From contig CM060921.1 in assembly GCA_030737875.1 (NCBI GenBank), positions 401,986,192 through 402,050,191 of the forward strand: DNA of 64,000 bases, written 5' to 3'. This document shows, piece by piece, positions 1-12,846 of this stretch. Every line of letters starts with the position of its first letter. Within the stretch, counting starts at the first letter, position 1. The notes under the pieces are model-generated. The model was given only the letters and a program-made list of their open reading frames with translations. It was not told the DNA's origin and did not search any database. Both the position numbers and the translations under genes were made by a program. This stretch comes from Allium sativum. Its lineage: Eukaryota; Streptophyta; Magnoliopsida; Asparagales; Amaryllidaceae.

Positions 1-401
1 TCTATTAAATTCAATTAAAATTCGAATATAATCGATATAAATATCGTTTGCATCAAAATAGCGCATCTCTAATCAACACGGCTTTAGATATTTCAAAAAT
101 TCCGTTATTCTATTCAACAAATGAATATTTATTCTATTCAATACGTGAATCTATATTTTTTTTTCAACACATGACTAATCTCAACGATTGAGTACTGTCC
201 ATGTGTGACTATTTTTGTTATTTAATATATTTTATAAAAATTATGGTATATATCGTTTGATTTAAAATCAGACTCCAACCGTAAACAAGTAAGAGAACGA
301 TTCCCTAAATATTAACCCCGAAGGCCGAAACCAACACCAGATCAACATCCAGGAGACCACTCATCTTATCTATTTTCTAGTTAATTTCTAATTTTATATA
401 T

Positions 402-598
402 GATAAAGATGTAAATTTTATTATTAAAATATTTCGTTCAACACATGACTAATCTCAACGGATGAGTACTGTCAACACATGAACCTTTATTTTATAAAGA
501 TAAAGATGTAAATTTTATTGTTAAAATATTTCGTTCAACACATGACTAATCTCAACGGATGAGTACTGTCAACACATGAACCTTTATTTTATAATATT
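402..598. repeat. 98 bp tandem duplication in the A1 LTR
   Basis: Two head-to-tail copies begin at about 402 and 500. Each starts GATAAAGATGTAAATTTTAT and carries CAACACATGACTAATC and GAGTACTGTCAACACATG. The same duplication is present in the right LTR (about 7803-7985) with a slightly shorter period, so it predates the A1 insertion. Confidence 0.85.
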
Positions 599-1312
599 AT
601 TTATTTTCTAAATTGGAATGAGGCCCAATCAATTACCATATAAAGTTAATTATATGGATTCCATACAACACATGTATATAATAGCAATGATAAACAATCA
701 ACCATCATCCAAGGTGCACCACACAACTGCATAAGCATCAAATATAAATAATCGACGCTTACACAGTCTGTCGACCAATCGATCGACATACAATTAAATA
801 ATTGGGATTAGTGTACGCCAAATTTCATCCCAACACCCGTGTGGGGTTTCAAATCAACAAACAAAGATTTTTATGTGTGCAGTTGGGCGATGTTTAAAAT
901 TTATCGACCCAATCAATGTCCTTAAAATAGGTGTACATAAACAAACTGTCCGGTTTGTAAATGAATATTTATTCACATTCACGTTAAAAATTATATTTTT
1001 AACGATAAAATATTTTTAACTGTATAAATATTTTATTTCCTTTCAATACAAGAATATTTTATTATTCAACCATTCCACAACACAATCAATTTTCACAACA
1101 CATCAATCAAACAAACAAGCCGTCCATGGTCTGTGGACGACGGGTGTCGGGTGCTACTAAACACCGTCTGCATCCTAGTATACATATATATAACTAGAAA
1201 AAGAAATTTAGAGTGAGAAGTTCTCACCGATAGTTATCCCAACTCCATGACTTTTCATTTGTAGGAAATCATCGCCATTCTCGCCATTTGTCAATTTCGT
1301 TGCCCGTAGCCA

Positions 1313-1745
1313 CTACATATATAAAAATCATATTTTTACTTTGCTATTTAATATATAAAAATCGAATTTTTACTTCGCTATTCAATATATAATAATCGAA
1401 TTTTTACTTCGCTATTCAATATATAAAAATCATATTTTTACTTCGCTATTCAATATATAAAAATCATATTTTTACTTCGCTATTCAATATATAAAAATCG
1501 CGCCTTTTCAAATATAAAGATTATATTTATATTCCCTATACAAAGATTTTGCCTTTTCAAATATAAAGATTTCGCCTTTTTCAAATATAAAGATTTCGCC
1601 TTTTTCAAATATAAAGATTTCGCCTTTTTCAAATTTAAAGATTTCGCCTTTTCTAATATAAAGATTTCGCCTTTTTCAAATATAAAGATTTCACCTTTTT
1701 CAAATATAAAGATTTCGCCTTTTTTAAATATAAAGATTTTATTTT
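1313..1745. repeat. Two adjacent AT-rich minisatellites, left A1 LTR
   Basis: The first (about 1313-1500) has a unit of about 36 bp containing TTCAATATATAAAAATC and TTTTTACTTCGCTA, about five copies. The second (about 1500-1745) has a unit of about 25 bp, CAAATATAAAGATTTCGCC followed by T-rich sequence; I count about seven GATTTCGCC or GATTTCACC units. Confidence 0.85.
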
Positions 1746-2089
1746 GCTACACATATAAAGATGATATTTCTAATATTCCTATCATGTAAAATTTATATTT
1801 TTAATTCTCTACATAAACAAAAACCATATTTTTACATCTTCTACATAATAAAGATTATATTTTTAATACTTTAAAAATATAAAAATCATATTTTTAATAC
1901 TTTAAAAATATAAAAATCATATTCGCTTCTTCCTACTAATCAAAACCGCTTCTTTGCTTAAGTAAAAATCTCTCCTTTCCTTAAGTAAAAATCTCGGATT
2001 TTTAATGCTTAAAACATATGAAAAATCAGTTTTTTTCCTATGCTAATTTTAATTAAAACTGAAAATAAAATTAGATTAGCAATTAAAAC

Positions 2090-2405
2090 TTACTTTGATC
2101 GGAGGAGGGGTGCAACAGTCGGCTTCGGGGGTAGGGGAGGAGCTGGAAGCGGGCGGAGGTCAGGCGAGGGGGGGGGCTGATGCGGCGGCTTAGGGTTTAG
2201 AGGGGCGGCGGGGTGTTCGACGAGGGTGTGATGGAGGTTGAACGCGAGATGGGGGAAGGAGGAGAGGAGGAGGTCGGGGAAGAAGAAGAGGGGGCGGCGG
2301 CGGCTCATCGACGGTGGAAGGGGGGTGGGCGCTACCGCGCTGCGGCTTTCTTTTTTTCTTTTCTTTTTTCCGGAAATCGATTTTGAAAGGGGGGGCAGAT
2401 AGCAT
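2090..2405 (-). other. GC-rich island with possible leader exon, left A1 LTR
   Basis: Within LTR sequence of over 70 percent A+T, this block is strongly GC-rich, with long G runs on the plus strand. On the minus strand it reads as pyrimidine- and proline-rich open frames of about 70 aa. Its minus-strand 3' edge is CAAA then GTAAGT (2093 down to 2088), a consensus 5' splice site. The right LTR has the same block at 9430-9725, but indels shift the reading frames. I read it as an untranslated leader exon or a captured 5' exon, not a transposon protein. Confidence 0.45.
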
Positions 2406-3325
2406 ATAAGGGGAGAAGAGGGTTTTATTTTATTTTTAATTTATATTATTTTAATTCTAAAAGTAACTTTTTCATTTGACTTCGAAACAAGGCTCACCGC
2501 TTGCCGTCCATAGCTAATAACCCCCATTCCGAACACAATGGGATATGTATCGTAGGCTGATTCGATCGTTACAAACAGTTTTCGTCAAAATCAACATATA
2601 ACTCTATATATTGAATTTGAACGCGCATTTCAATTTACCGGGGTCGCATACTAACTTGAAAAATTCACGAAAAATAATTTCTAGCTTCGTATTGACGATA
2701 CGGTCCTAACAAAACTAGTTTCGTCGAATTCTGAGACCGTTGGAAAAATGGCCATTTTCCAGTCGATTAAAATCAACTAAAACTGGTCAAATGCGTTTTC
2801 CTTTGCCACGCTCACATATTGATTCGAAAAATTATGAAATTTGGAATCTAGCAATAATTTGACATCACGGATCCAACAAAAGTGGTTTCATCGAAATCCG
2901 AGGTCGTTTGCAAAATTCCCATTTTTAAGGGCTTGAATTCCATAGCGACTATTCAGAATTTTCAACTGGACATATCTTTTGATTCCCGGTATGAAATTTC
3001 AATTTTTCAGATTCGTTGGAAATATATCATCAATTAGATCCTATTATTTTTGGTTTCACTAAAATCCGGATTGTTTTGCACCTGGTATGTTTAGTTGAAG
3101 TTTGAAATCGAATTATCGAACTACCGCGCCATTTTCAATTCCTTTTATAATTATATATATAATTATTTATATTCTAACGACGACGTATATAAATATATAC
3201 GTCGAATTCTATTCAAAATAAATTTCCGTCGATATTATTTAAAATAATTAATTTTAAATGTTCAAAATTCGCTAAAATTGCCAAAATAAAAATTTTAAAC
3301 TGACCCAGATTTTCGGGTTATTACA

Positions 3326-4371
3326 ATCTCCCCCACTTAAAACTTTTCGTCCCCGAAAAGGAATGAAGCCGAAAGTTGTTTAACAATTCAACTCAACTTC
3401 CATTATTTTGATTACGGCTTTAGTTCTTCAACATTTCAGTTTCTAAAGACTTTTCAAATTTTTCAAAAATTTGGCTAACACCCTAAATTTTCGAAAAAAT
3501 TCGCCATAACCTCCAATGCACCGGGAGTACGGGAAAATCCCGAAATTGCCATATAGGCCCTCTGATCTCAAAAAGAAAAAGAAAAAGCCAAGCGGCTGGC
3601 CAATTGGCTCATAAAATCATCATCACCCAAACAAAACAGCAAATTATAGTAAACATGTACCTATTTGTCGGGCAAACAAATTTTATTCTCTGCTCTAGCC
3701 TCCTTGCTATGACCTGTTCAATGTAAGTACATGTATATGCAAGCAAATGCGACTAATTTTCAATACAGTTCAATATTAGGTTCAATTTGGCATAACGGTT
3801 AAAAATTATCAAACAAATAAACAAACAACACAAACATCAATCAATTAGTGAATTAGAGTTTCAAATTCATAATTTTGATACATATACAGAAATCATGTTT
3901 TTGATGCCAATTCACAACAAATAAATCTATCTATATAAGTTTTGGTTCTCACACCAGTCTAGTGGAAATATATAGATATCACACCTTCGAAACACGAACA
4001 CAAATTCTGATGATGATATATCAATCATCAGAACCATCTCCGGGTGTCTAGGATGTGATTCTATATCTATCCAATATATTAAAACTTCGAATATACGTTC
4101 ATGACGCGTATACGCGAAATCTTTATATACTCGATTGTCCAAATTCAAAGTAAATAAATATTCAAATTCGTATGAAATGGTTTAAATTTTCAAAACAATA
4201 TTGTTTTCATTTGAAAAATATACTCTTCACACTCGCTCTAGGATACTACTGATCCTATCTCTAACGAGTCATTCTAATTGGATTTTACTAATCCAATATC
4301 TGATGAATTCTTTCGTATGGTTCTAATGTGTCTTGTTCTCGAGCTCTGTAAACCAAAGCTCTGATACCAAA
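3326..4371 (-). mobile_element. A1 interior: 1,046 bp without coding capacity
   Basis: The interior lies between the two A1 LTRs. On the minus strand it starts with the PBS beside the right LTR and ends with a polypurine tract (plus-strand complement at 3326-3338, a run of C). No open frame here resembles gag, protease, RT, RNase H or integrase. The PBS-proximal part resembles A2's interior at 13400-13600, where both have repeats of GATAGGAT followed by AGTA. The element has the cis signals of a retrotransposon but no genes, so it is non-autonomous. Confidence 0.85.
4358..4369 (-). promoter_or_regulatory. A1 primer-binding site (tRNA-iMet type)
   Basis: The plus strand reads GCTCTGATACCA, the complement of TGGTATCAGAGC, the sequence complementary to the 3' end of plant initiator-Met tRNA. 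It lies two bases from the LTR edge at 4372, which fixes both the strand and the LTR boundary. Confidence 0.93.
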
Positions 4372-4922
4372 TGTGACGGCCGTGAATTTCGCTCGATCCG
4401 AATCAGTCGTTAAACCGATCTAGACCGTTCGAAAACCCCTGATCGTTTTGAGAACAGGACAAATCAGAACGCAGACGGAAGAACATTTCATTGCTATTAC
4501 AACAATTCCATCATATACAAGAATATATAAAGTATAAATAAATAAATTACATTCGATAAATATCAGAGATTACAATAAATTACATAGCAGCGGAAAAACA
4601 ATATAAAACACAACTGAAAGTAATGCACGGATACAGAGCTTTCCGAGCATCGTTCCAGCTGTAAATCAGGATCCTGTGAATATAAATCTGCAAAACCAAA
4701 ACTACTAGCTGCCTGTGTAGAAAATAAGGGCACCCAGAGTTTAGGTTAAAACAATAAACTCCAGGTCAGTCATGTGACTGGTGTGAGAACTAAAACAGTT
4801 ATTTAAAACTTTACTTTAAAAGAGAGTAATTCAAGGGACCACGCCGTATAACATGGAACGGGTTTCCTCCCAAGAATACCAGTGCATAGAATAAACAACG
4901 CAATGCTTTTTGAAAAAATGAA

Positions 4923-4994
4923 GCTATTATAAGACCCAGGTCCCATCACACAATGCAACGCAAGCCGGAGGATAGGGTTTTCCCTTATAATAGC
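4923..4994 (-). other. Hairpin module of the A-family LTR (A1 copy)
   Basis: Two 11-base arms, GCTATTATAAG (4923-4933) and CTTATAATAGC (4984-4994), are perfect inverted repeats around a 50-base loop that is well conserved in A2, A3 and A4. A3 replaces one T-A pair of the stem with C-G, a compensatory change. Confidence 0.7.
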
Positions 4995-7802
4995 CAAACA
5001 TGCTTGGTACGTTTAAAACAAATCATTTGATACTATTATAAGTGCATAGTGTCAAAACATTTCAATCATAAATATCAATCCTAGGCGGCATGGGTACCAT
5101 CTATCATGTCGCCATACTAGGCTCTACAAATAAAACCGAGATACACGTATTGGAAATTGGATTTCCGTCATGAGTCGAGCCAAGGGGCAAGCTCCTCTCC
5201 GCTTCGAGACACTCTAGCAAATGTCCCAGGACTACACACTCTGGGTAACCCCTGGATCTTCAGGGCCGGTCCTCTCTTACGTTTGAGGATTAGTTATTCC
5301 TGAACACATGTTTCCTGGTCCTTACAGACCTAAAATCGAGGCGCCTCATCCAACAACCACATAGGTGAAAAGTATATAAATGTTAGGGCTGGTAAGTCAC
5401 TGACACCACCAAAGCTAGAAAGAAACGTTGTGCTCTCCCTGCAGTCCTTATCCCGTTTTTAACTCATACCGAGGTGTGAGGCTCGCGAATCCACGCTATA
5501 CACAAAGCTGCCACGTAGGCCGTGCTTTGATCATCAACCACAAGACTTTTCTTTTCAACAGAAGCCTTGATCCATGCAACTCAGCATGCCACACAGGCAA
5601 TTCATGTCATGCGACTGATGTCCATCGATATACAACCTCAGAGCTCGTACGTCTCAGAGAAGGGCGTTAAGCAAGAGAATAAATTCTCCGCCGCCAAACA
5701 GATGTATATTTAACATAAATCAGTCAACACAGAATAAAATCCAATGTCGGACACACAATCCATTTACAAGTTCGTTCTGGGTCTGAACGAAACCGGAGGC
5801 ACTTTCCTCGCATATCCATCGATCTCCAAGTACGTATGGACGACCACCAACTGATTCCCTCATCTTGGGTGTACAGCCCAATCAAGATCATCAGTAATCA
5901 CCCAAACGATGTGAAGACTTCCGGTCTTCAACCACCATCTTCATCTTCGACATATCGTCGAATCGGTTATATATTCAGTATGGGTATAAACCCGGCCTTT
6001 CCGAACAACCCACGTATATTAAAAACAAATGTTACACAAACACAACATACGCCTCATTCCAATTCAGTAGCTACTAACCGTAAATCAACAAGAGAACAAT
6101 TTCCCAAATATTAACCCCGAAGGCCGAAACCAACATCAGATTAATACCAGGAAACCATTCTTCTTAGCTAACCTACAGCTAGTTTCTAAATTTCATATTC
6201 TTAGGGAAAGGTTCCCATTAATTTTATCCAAGATAAATTCTTTGAATTTATTCTTTAATCTGCCTTTGGATGTCGTTTCAAACCAAATTATGATTTTCTA
6301 AACTAGTCGAGATTAGCGAACCACACCGAAGTAATTATTTATTTTATTTCCCAATCCCAACCTATTCATCCCATGAAGCAAAACTGGTAATACTCCATAT
6401 CTAACACCGTGGTGTTATCGGTAAAATTAATTACCATTTGACATTCAAATCTAATTAAAGATTTAACTATCGCTTTGAAGCAAAACTGGTAATACTCCAT
6501 CCTCGCTTACTTTCTAAATTTGATAATTTAAATTATCAATTCACATTTCAATTTAATCGCAGATTCATTAACACTCCTTTTACTGGGTAAAAGAACTAGT
6601 GTCATTTAAAACACAGTTCATGATAAACCCATGAATCGATTCCGTTTAAACCCATTTCAAATCCAATTTACTTATTTAAAAATAAATGGGTTTTAATTTT
6701 AGTTCAAAACAAGTTCATTTCGATAAGAATCTATTTTTACCTTTTCAAATATGGAGTTTTTCATCCTAATTTTTCCCAAATTATTTCTTATGATTTTACC
6801 CAAATTATTGATATTTTTAATAATTTTATCAAGGCCCGCACAGTCGATTTCCAACAACGGCCATCGAACTGCACCTATAGCGACCTTTTACGAATTTGAT
6901 TTGGACGTATCTCCAAATCCAACCGTTAGATTTCAAATTTATATTATTCGTTAGAAAGCTCTTTTCGATACCAACCCAACGGTTCTGGTTTTAGGAGAAT
7001 CCGACGGTCGGATCTCCCGTAATGTCCGTTTGAAATAAATGGTCGAAATTCACGAACTGCCGCGGCGCGGCGCGTTCTATTCAGGCCATTATATTGTATA
7101 TATATAATATATATAATATATTTCATTGATTTCTATTTAAAATGAATTTTATAAATAGTTTTGAGTTCGTTTCAAAAAAAAATCAACATTTATTTCAAAT
7201 TCAAATCCAAATTGAATTTTTTATTATAAATCCTTTTTTACTTTCATTTCTATTTGATTTCAATTCAAATCGATTTTAATTCGATTCGAATTCATTTTCC
7301 GTTCAATTCAATTCAATTCGAATTCGTTTTCTTTTCAATTCAATTCGAATTCGTATTCTATTAAATTCAATTCAAATTCGTTTTCCTATTCAATTCAATT
7401 CAAATTCGTTTTCTATTAAATTCAATTCAAATTCGAATATAGTCGATATAAATATCGTTCGCTTCAAAATAGCGCATCTCTAATCAACACGGCTTTATAT
7501 ATTTCAAAAATTCCATTATTTTATTCAACAAATGAATATTTATTCTATTCAATACGTGAATCTATTTTTTTTTTTCAACACATGACTAATCTCAACGAAT
7601 GAGTACTATCCACGTGTGACTATTTTTGTTATTTAATATATTTTATAAAAATTATGGTATCTATCGTTTGATTTAAAATCAGACTCCAACCGTAAACTAG
7701 TAAGAGAACGATTCCCTAAATATTAACCCCGAAGGCCGAAACCAACATCCAGGAGACCACTCATCTTATCTATTTTCCAGTTAATTTCTAATTTTATATA
7801 TG

Positions 7803-7985
7803 ATAAAGATGTAAATTTTATGTTAAAATATTTCGTTCAACACATGACTAATCTCAACGGATGAGTACTGTCAACACATGAACCTTTATTTTATAAAGAT
7901 GTAAATTTTTTTGTTAAAATATTTCGTTCAACACATGACTAATCTCAATGGATGAGTACTGTCAACACATGAACCTTTATTTTAT
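7803..7985. repeat. 98 bp-type duplication, right A1 LTR
   Basis: This is the counterpart of the 402-598 duplication. The second copy is slightly shorter because a few bases are missing near 7900. Confidence 0.8.
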
Positions 7986-8704
7986 AATATTCTTTATTTT
8001 CTAAATTGGAATGAGGCCCAATCAATTACCATATAAAGTTAATTATATGGATTCTATACAACACATGTATATAATAGCAATGATAAACAATCAACCATCA
8101 TCCAAGGTGCACCACACAACTGCATAAGCATCAAATATAAATAATCGACGCTTACACAGTCTGTCGACCAATCGATCGACATACAATTAAATAATTGGGA
8201 TTAGTGTACGCCAAATTCCATCCCAACACCCGTGTGGGGTTTCAAATCAACAAACACAGATTTTTATTTGTGCAGTTGGGCGATGTGTAAAATTTATCGA
8301 CCCAATCAATGTCCTTAAAATAGGTGTACATAAACAAATCGTCCGGTTTGTAAATGAATATTTATTCACATTCATGTTAAAAATTATATTTTTAACGATA
8401 AAATATTTTTAACTGTATAAATATTTTATTTCCTTTCAATACAAGAATATTTTATTATTCAACCATTCCACAACACAATCAATTTTCACAACACATCAAT
8501 CAAACAAACAAGCCGTCCATGGTCTGTGGACGACGGGTGTCGGGTGCTACTAAACACCGTCTGCATCCTAGTATACATATATATAACTAGAAAAAGAAAT
8601 TTAGAGTGAGAAGTTCTCACCGATAGCTATCCCAACTCCACGACTCTTCATTTGTAGGAAATCATCGCCATTCTCGCCATTTGTCAATTTCGTTGCCCGT
8701 AGCC

Positions 8705-9095
8705 ACTACATATATAAAAATCATATTTTTACTTTGCTATTCAATATATAAAAATCGAATTTTTACTTCGCTATTCAATATATAAAAATCGAATTTTTTA
8801 CTTCGTTATTCAATATATAAAAATCATATTTTTACTTCGCTATTCAATATATAAAAATCATATTTTTACTTCGCTATTCAATATATAAAAATCGCGCCTT
8901 TTCAAATATAAAGATTATATTTTAATATTCCCTATACAAAGATTTTGCCTTTTCAAATATAAAGATTTCGCCTTTTTCAAATATAAAGATTTCGCCTTTT
9001 CAAATATAAAGATTTCGCCTTTTTCAAATATAAAGATTTCGCCTTTTTCAAATATAAAGATTTCGCCTTTTTCAAATATAAAGATTTTATTTTGC
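8705..9095. repeat. AT-rich minisatellites, right A1 LTR
   Basis: This is the counterpart of 1313-1745, with the same two unit types. I count about five GATTTCGCC units here against about seven in the left LTR, so the array has changed length since the LTRs were made or during their synthesis. Confidence 0.8.
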
Positions 9096-9429
9096 TACAC
9101 ATATAAAGATGATATTTCTAATATTCCTATCATGTAAAAATTATATTCTCTACATAAACAAAAACCATATTTTTACATCTTCTACATAATAAAGATTATA
9201 TTTTTAATACTTTAAAAATATAAAAATCATATTTTTAATACTTTAAAAATATAAAAATCATATTCGCTTCTTCCTACTAATCAAAACCGCTTCTTTGCTT
9301 AAGTAAAAATCTCTCCTTTCCTTAAGTAAAAATCTCGGATTTTTTAATGCTTAAAACATATGAAAAATCAGTTTTTTTCCTATGCTAATTTTAATTAAAA
9401 CTGAAAATAAAATTAGATTAGTAATAAAA

Positions 9430-9725
9430 ACTTACTTTGATCGGAGGAGGGGGTGCAACAATCGGCTTAGGGGGTAGGGGAGGAGCTGGAACCGGGAGGA
9501 GGTCAGGCGAGTTGGGGGGGGGGGCTGATGCGGCGGCTTAGGGTTTAGAGGGGCGGCGGGGTGTTCGACGAGGGTGCGATGGAGGTTGAACGCGAGATGG
9601 GGGAAGGACGAGAGGAGGAGGTCGGGGAAGAAGAAGAGGGGGGGGGGCTGGGCGCTGCCGTGCTGCGGCTTTCTTTTTTTTCTTCCTGAAATCGATTTTG
9701 AAAGGGGGGGGGGGGCAGATAGCAT
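9430..9725 (-). other. GC-rich island with possible leader exon, right A1 LTR
   Basis: This is the second copy of the 2090-2405 island. On the minus strand it ends in CAAA then GTAAGT (9435 down to 9430). A proline- and leucine-rich open frame of 97 aa runs through it, but the frame is not kept between the two LTR copies. G-run lengths differ between copies. Confidence 0.45.
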
Positions 9726-10644
9726 TTAAGGGGAGAAGAGGGTTTTATTTTATTTTTAATTTATATTATTTTAATTCTAAAAGTAACTTTTTCATTCGAC
9801 TTCGAAACAAGGCCCAGCGCCTGCCGTCCATAGCTAATAACCCCCATTCCGAACACAATGGGATATGTATCGTAGGCTGATTCGATCGTTACAACCAGTT
9901 TTCATCAAAATCAACATATAACTCTATATTTGAATTTGAACGCGCATTTCAATTTACCGGGGTCGCATACTAACTTGAAAAATTTCGGAAAAATAATTTC
10001 TAGCTTCGTATTGACGATATGGTCCTAACAAAACTAGTTTCGTCGAATTTTGAGATCGTTGGAAAAATGGCCATTTTCCAGTCGATTAAAATCAACTAAA
10101 ACTGGCCAAACACGTTTTCCTTTTCCATGCTCACATATTGATTCGAAAAATTATGAAATTTGGAATCTAGCAATAATTTGACATCACGGATCCAACAAAA
10201 GTGGTTTCGTCGAAATCCGAGGTCGTTTGCAAAATTCCCATTTTTAAGGGCCTAAATTCCATAGCGACTATTCAGAATTTTCAACTGGACATATCTTTTG
10301 ATTCCCGCTATGAAATTTCAATTTTTCGGATTCGTTGGAAAGATATCATCAATTAGATCCTATTATTTTTGGTTTCACTAAAATCCGGATTGTTTTGCAC
10401 CCGGTATGTTCAATTGAAGTTTGAAATCGAATTATCGAACTACCGCGCCATTTTCAATTCCTTTTATAATTATATATATAATTATTTATATTCTAACGAC
10501 GACGTATATAAATATATACGTCGAATTCTATTCAAAATAAATTTCCGTCGATATTATTTAAAATAATTCATTTTAAATGTTCAAAATTTGCTAAAATTGC
10601 CAAAATAAAAAATTTAAACTGGCCCAGATTTTCGGGTTATTACA

Positions 10645-10960
10645 AGTTTACATTTTTAATGTGAATAAGATTAAAGAAATAAAAGTTACATTTTTAATGT
10701 AAAAAGAAAAGTTTAAATTTTTAATGTGAATAAGATTAAAGAAATAAAAGTTACATTTTTGATGTAAAAAGAAAAGTTTACATTTTTAATGTGAATAAGA
10801 TTAAGGAGAAAAATTAGTTTTTAATGTAATTAAGATTTAAAAAAAAAGAAAATTACATTTTTGCGTAATTAGAATTTAAAGAAGAAAAATTACATTTTCA
10901 TGTAAATGGAACTTAAGGAAGGAAAGTTACATTTTAATGAATTGAATTTTCATTAAAAAA
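10645..10960. repeat. 65 bp tandem repeat in the A2 LTR
   Basis: Units starting at about 10646, 10711 and 10776 contain GTTTACATTTTTAATGTG and AAAAGTTACATTTTT, followed by decayed copies. A1 is inserted at the left edge of this array. Confidence 0.75.
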
Positions 10961-12776
10961 GGACAATGGTATGAAATTTACATATTTATGTAAAAAGATC
11001 TTCAGTAAAGATTATAACGATGAAATTTACATTTTAATGAATTGGATTTTCATTAAAAAGATAAAGATAGAAATTTACATTTTTTTTATGAAGATAGATT
11101 AACACACAAAATTGTTATTTTGTTTGTAATAAAAGATTAACAAAGGTATTATTTTTTGTAGAGTTGAGACATTAGCTAGGAATAACTAACGCACAAAATG
11201 TTTGTAAAAAAAACATTGTTGTGTGTGATGATATATATCAATATTGGATATAAATAAGAATATTTGTTGTTAGCAAGATATAGTGTAATAAAATAAATTT
11301 CATTACACGTTATAAACATATCATATGTTGTGAAACAAAACATTCATTACTTGTTGTGTTAATCACGATAATGAAATGGATGAAGGAGTTACATTTATAT
11401 ATAATATAAAATAAAAATAAACGAATCGAGCGTGGTAGTTAGTGTTTTGGAATTGTACTTTTAATTGATTATACTGAAATATCCGACCGTCGGATTTTCC
11501 CAAAACTGGAACCTTTAGGTTTGCCTTGAGAAGATCTTTCCAACGATATGAATTGCGTTAAATCCCAACGGTTGGGTTTAGAGAAATGTGTAAATCAAAT
11601 TTAGTTGAAAACAACGTCAGGGTCGCCATTTACCCAAAGTGTCGTTAAATTGATTGGAGCTATTTTTATATAAATAAAAATAGCGATAGATCGGTATTAT
11701 ATATTAATAACGATATGAAATGATTTTTAATTATATACATATGCGAGGATCATTTGAAAAGTCCGAGTTCAATCGAATTTCAAATGATTATACGTCGATC
11801 TAAGTCAAAGAGTTGAAGACAGTAATTGAAGACCGACGATCTTCACATCGAATGGACGACGACTACGGATGCCTGTGATTGGAGTAGCTACCTTGAAGGG
11901 GCTACAGTGGTGGCCGTCCGGACGTATATGTTGATCGCACAGATATGCAGTTACCTCGTTCTCGTACTGGACATACGGGACGAGGGTGTCTCCAGTTTCG
12001 TTCAGACCCAGAACGGGCTTATAAATGGATTGTGTGTCCGACATTGTACTCCTTTATATTGTATTTATTGATTTTCTACCGAATGTATGAATGATTGGTG
12101 GCGGAGAATTTATTTTCTTGCTTAACACCCTTTTGTATATTTTGGCAAAGGATAAATAGTATGATATGGATTGACAGTGTAGCATACCAAGATGCAATGA
12201 TCAAGGTTTCTTGTTGAAAAGCAGAACCTTGTGGTGACGATCAAAGCACTGCTTGAATAAGCATAGCTTTGTGTATTACGTAGCTTCACAAGCCTCACAA
12301 CCCGGTTGGAGTCTAAAACGGGAGAAGGGAACGCAGAGAGAGCAACATGTTTCTTTCTAGCTAGAAGTGGTGTTTGGGTTTTACACGGCCCAGCATTTTA
12401 CTTATATTGATGATGGAATGAGGCGCCTTGGATGTTAGGTCCTATAGGACCAGGAAATGTGTGTTCAGGAATAACTAATCCACAAACTACAAGTGTGGAC
12501 CGACCCTGCAGCTTTCCAAGGGTTCTCTGCGGGGAATCCTGAGACATTAGCTAGAGTGTCTCGAATCAGTAAGGAGCTCCTCCCTAGCCTTGACTCATGA
12601 TGGAAACCCAATTTCCAATATGACCTCATGCGGTTTTGATTGTAGAACTAGTATGGCGACATAGTAGGATGGGGTACTATGCCGTCTATGATTGATACAT
12701 TATGATTGAAATGTTTTTATAAAAAACCTATACACCCAAATATCAAACCCGTTCTATCGTATCAAGCATCTTTTGA

Positions 12777-12846
12777 CCATTGTAAGGTAAAACCCTATCC
12801 TCCGGTTTGCGTTGCGTTGTGTGATGGGACTTGGGTCTTATAATGG
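12777..12846 (+). other. Hairpin module of the A-family LTR (A2 copy)
   Basis: Arms CCATTGTAAG (12777-12786) and CTTATAATGG (12837-12846) pair with one G-T wobble around a loop shared with the other A elements. The outer bases differ from A1 but still pair. Confidence 0.65.

Larger units (their letters stand above)
1..3325 (-). mobile_element. A1 left (3') LTR, cut by the window edge
   Basis: This sequence repeats almost base for base at about 7412-10644, with only small indels, so the two are the LTR pair of one element. Read on the minus strand the LTR starts at 3325 with TGTAATAACCCG, directly after a polypurine tract. Its far end lies left of base 1. It contains, in plus order, a 98 bp duplication, AT-rich minisatellites, a GC-rich island with a GTAAGT site, and a long non-coding stretch. 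No transposon protein is encoded. The close match between the LTRs suggests a fairly recent insertion. Confidence 0.88.
4372..10644 (-). mobile_element. A1 right (5') LTR, complete, 6,273 bp
   Basis: On the minus strand this runs from TGTAATAACCCG (10644) to GGCCGTCACA (4372), with TG...CA ends followed by the PBS. It is about six times longer than the interior it flanks. Features in minus order are an AT-rich U3, a GC-rich island (9725-9430) ending in GTAAGT at 9435, minisatellites (9095-8705), a long structured region, an inverted repeat (4994-4923) and an acceptor-like pyrimidine-AG at about 4709. No coding sequence is present. The flank at 10645 is AGTTT; the matching target duplicate would lie outside the window. 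Confidence 0.9.

Noticed and set aside
1500..1745. Regular 25 bp repeats resembling a CRISPR array
   Set aside because: The units are contiguous, without unique spacers, and lie in a plant LTR; this is a minisatellite.
11805..12071. Overlapping sense and antisense frames of about 80 aa in A2
   Set aside because: They correspond to LTR sequence also found in A1, A3 and A4, where the frames are not conserved.
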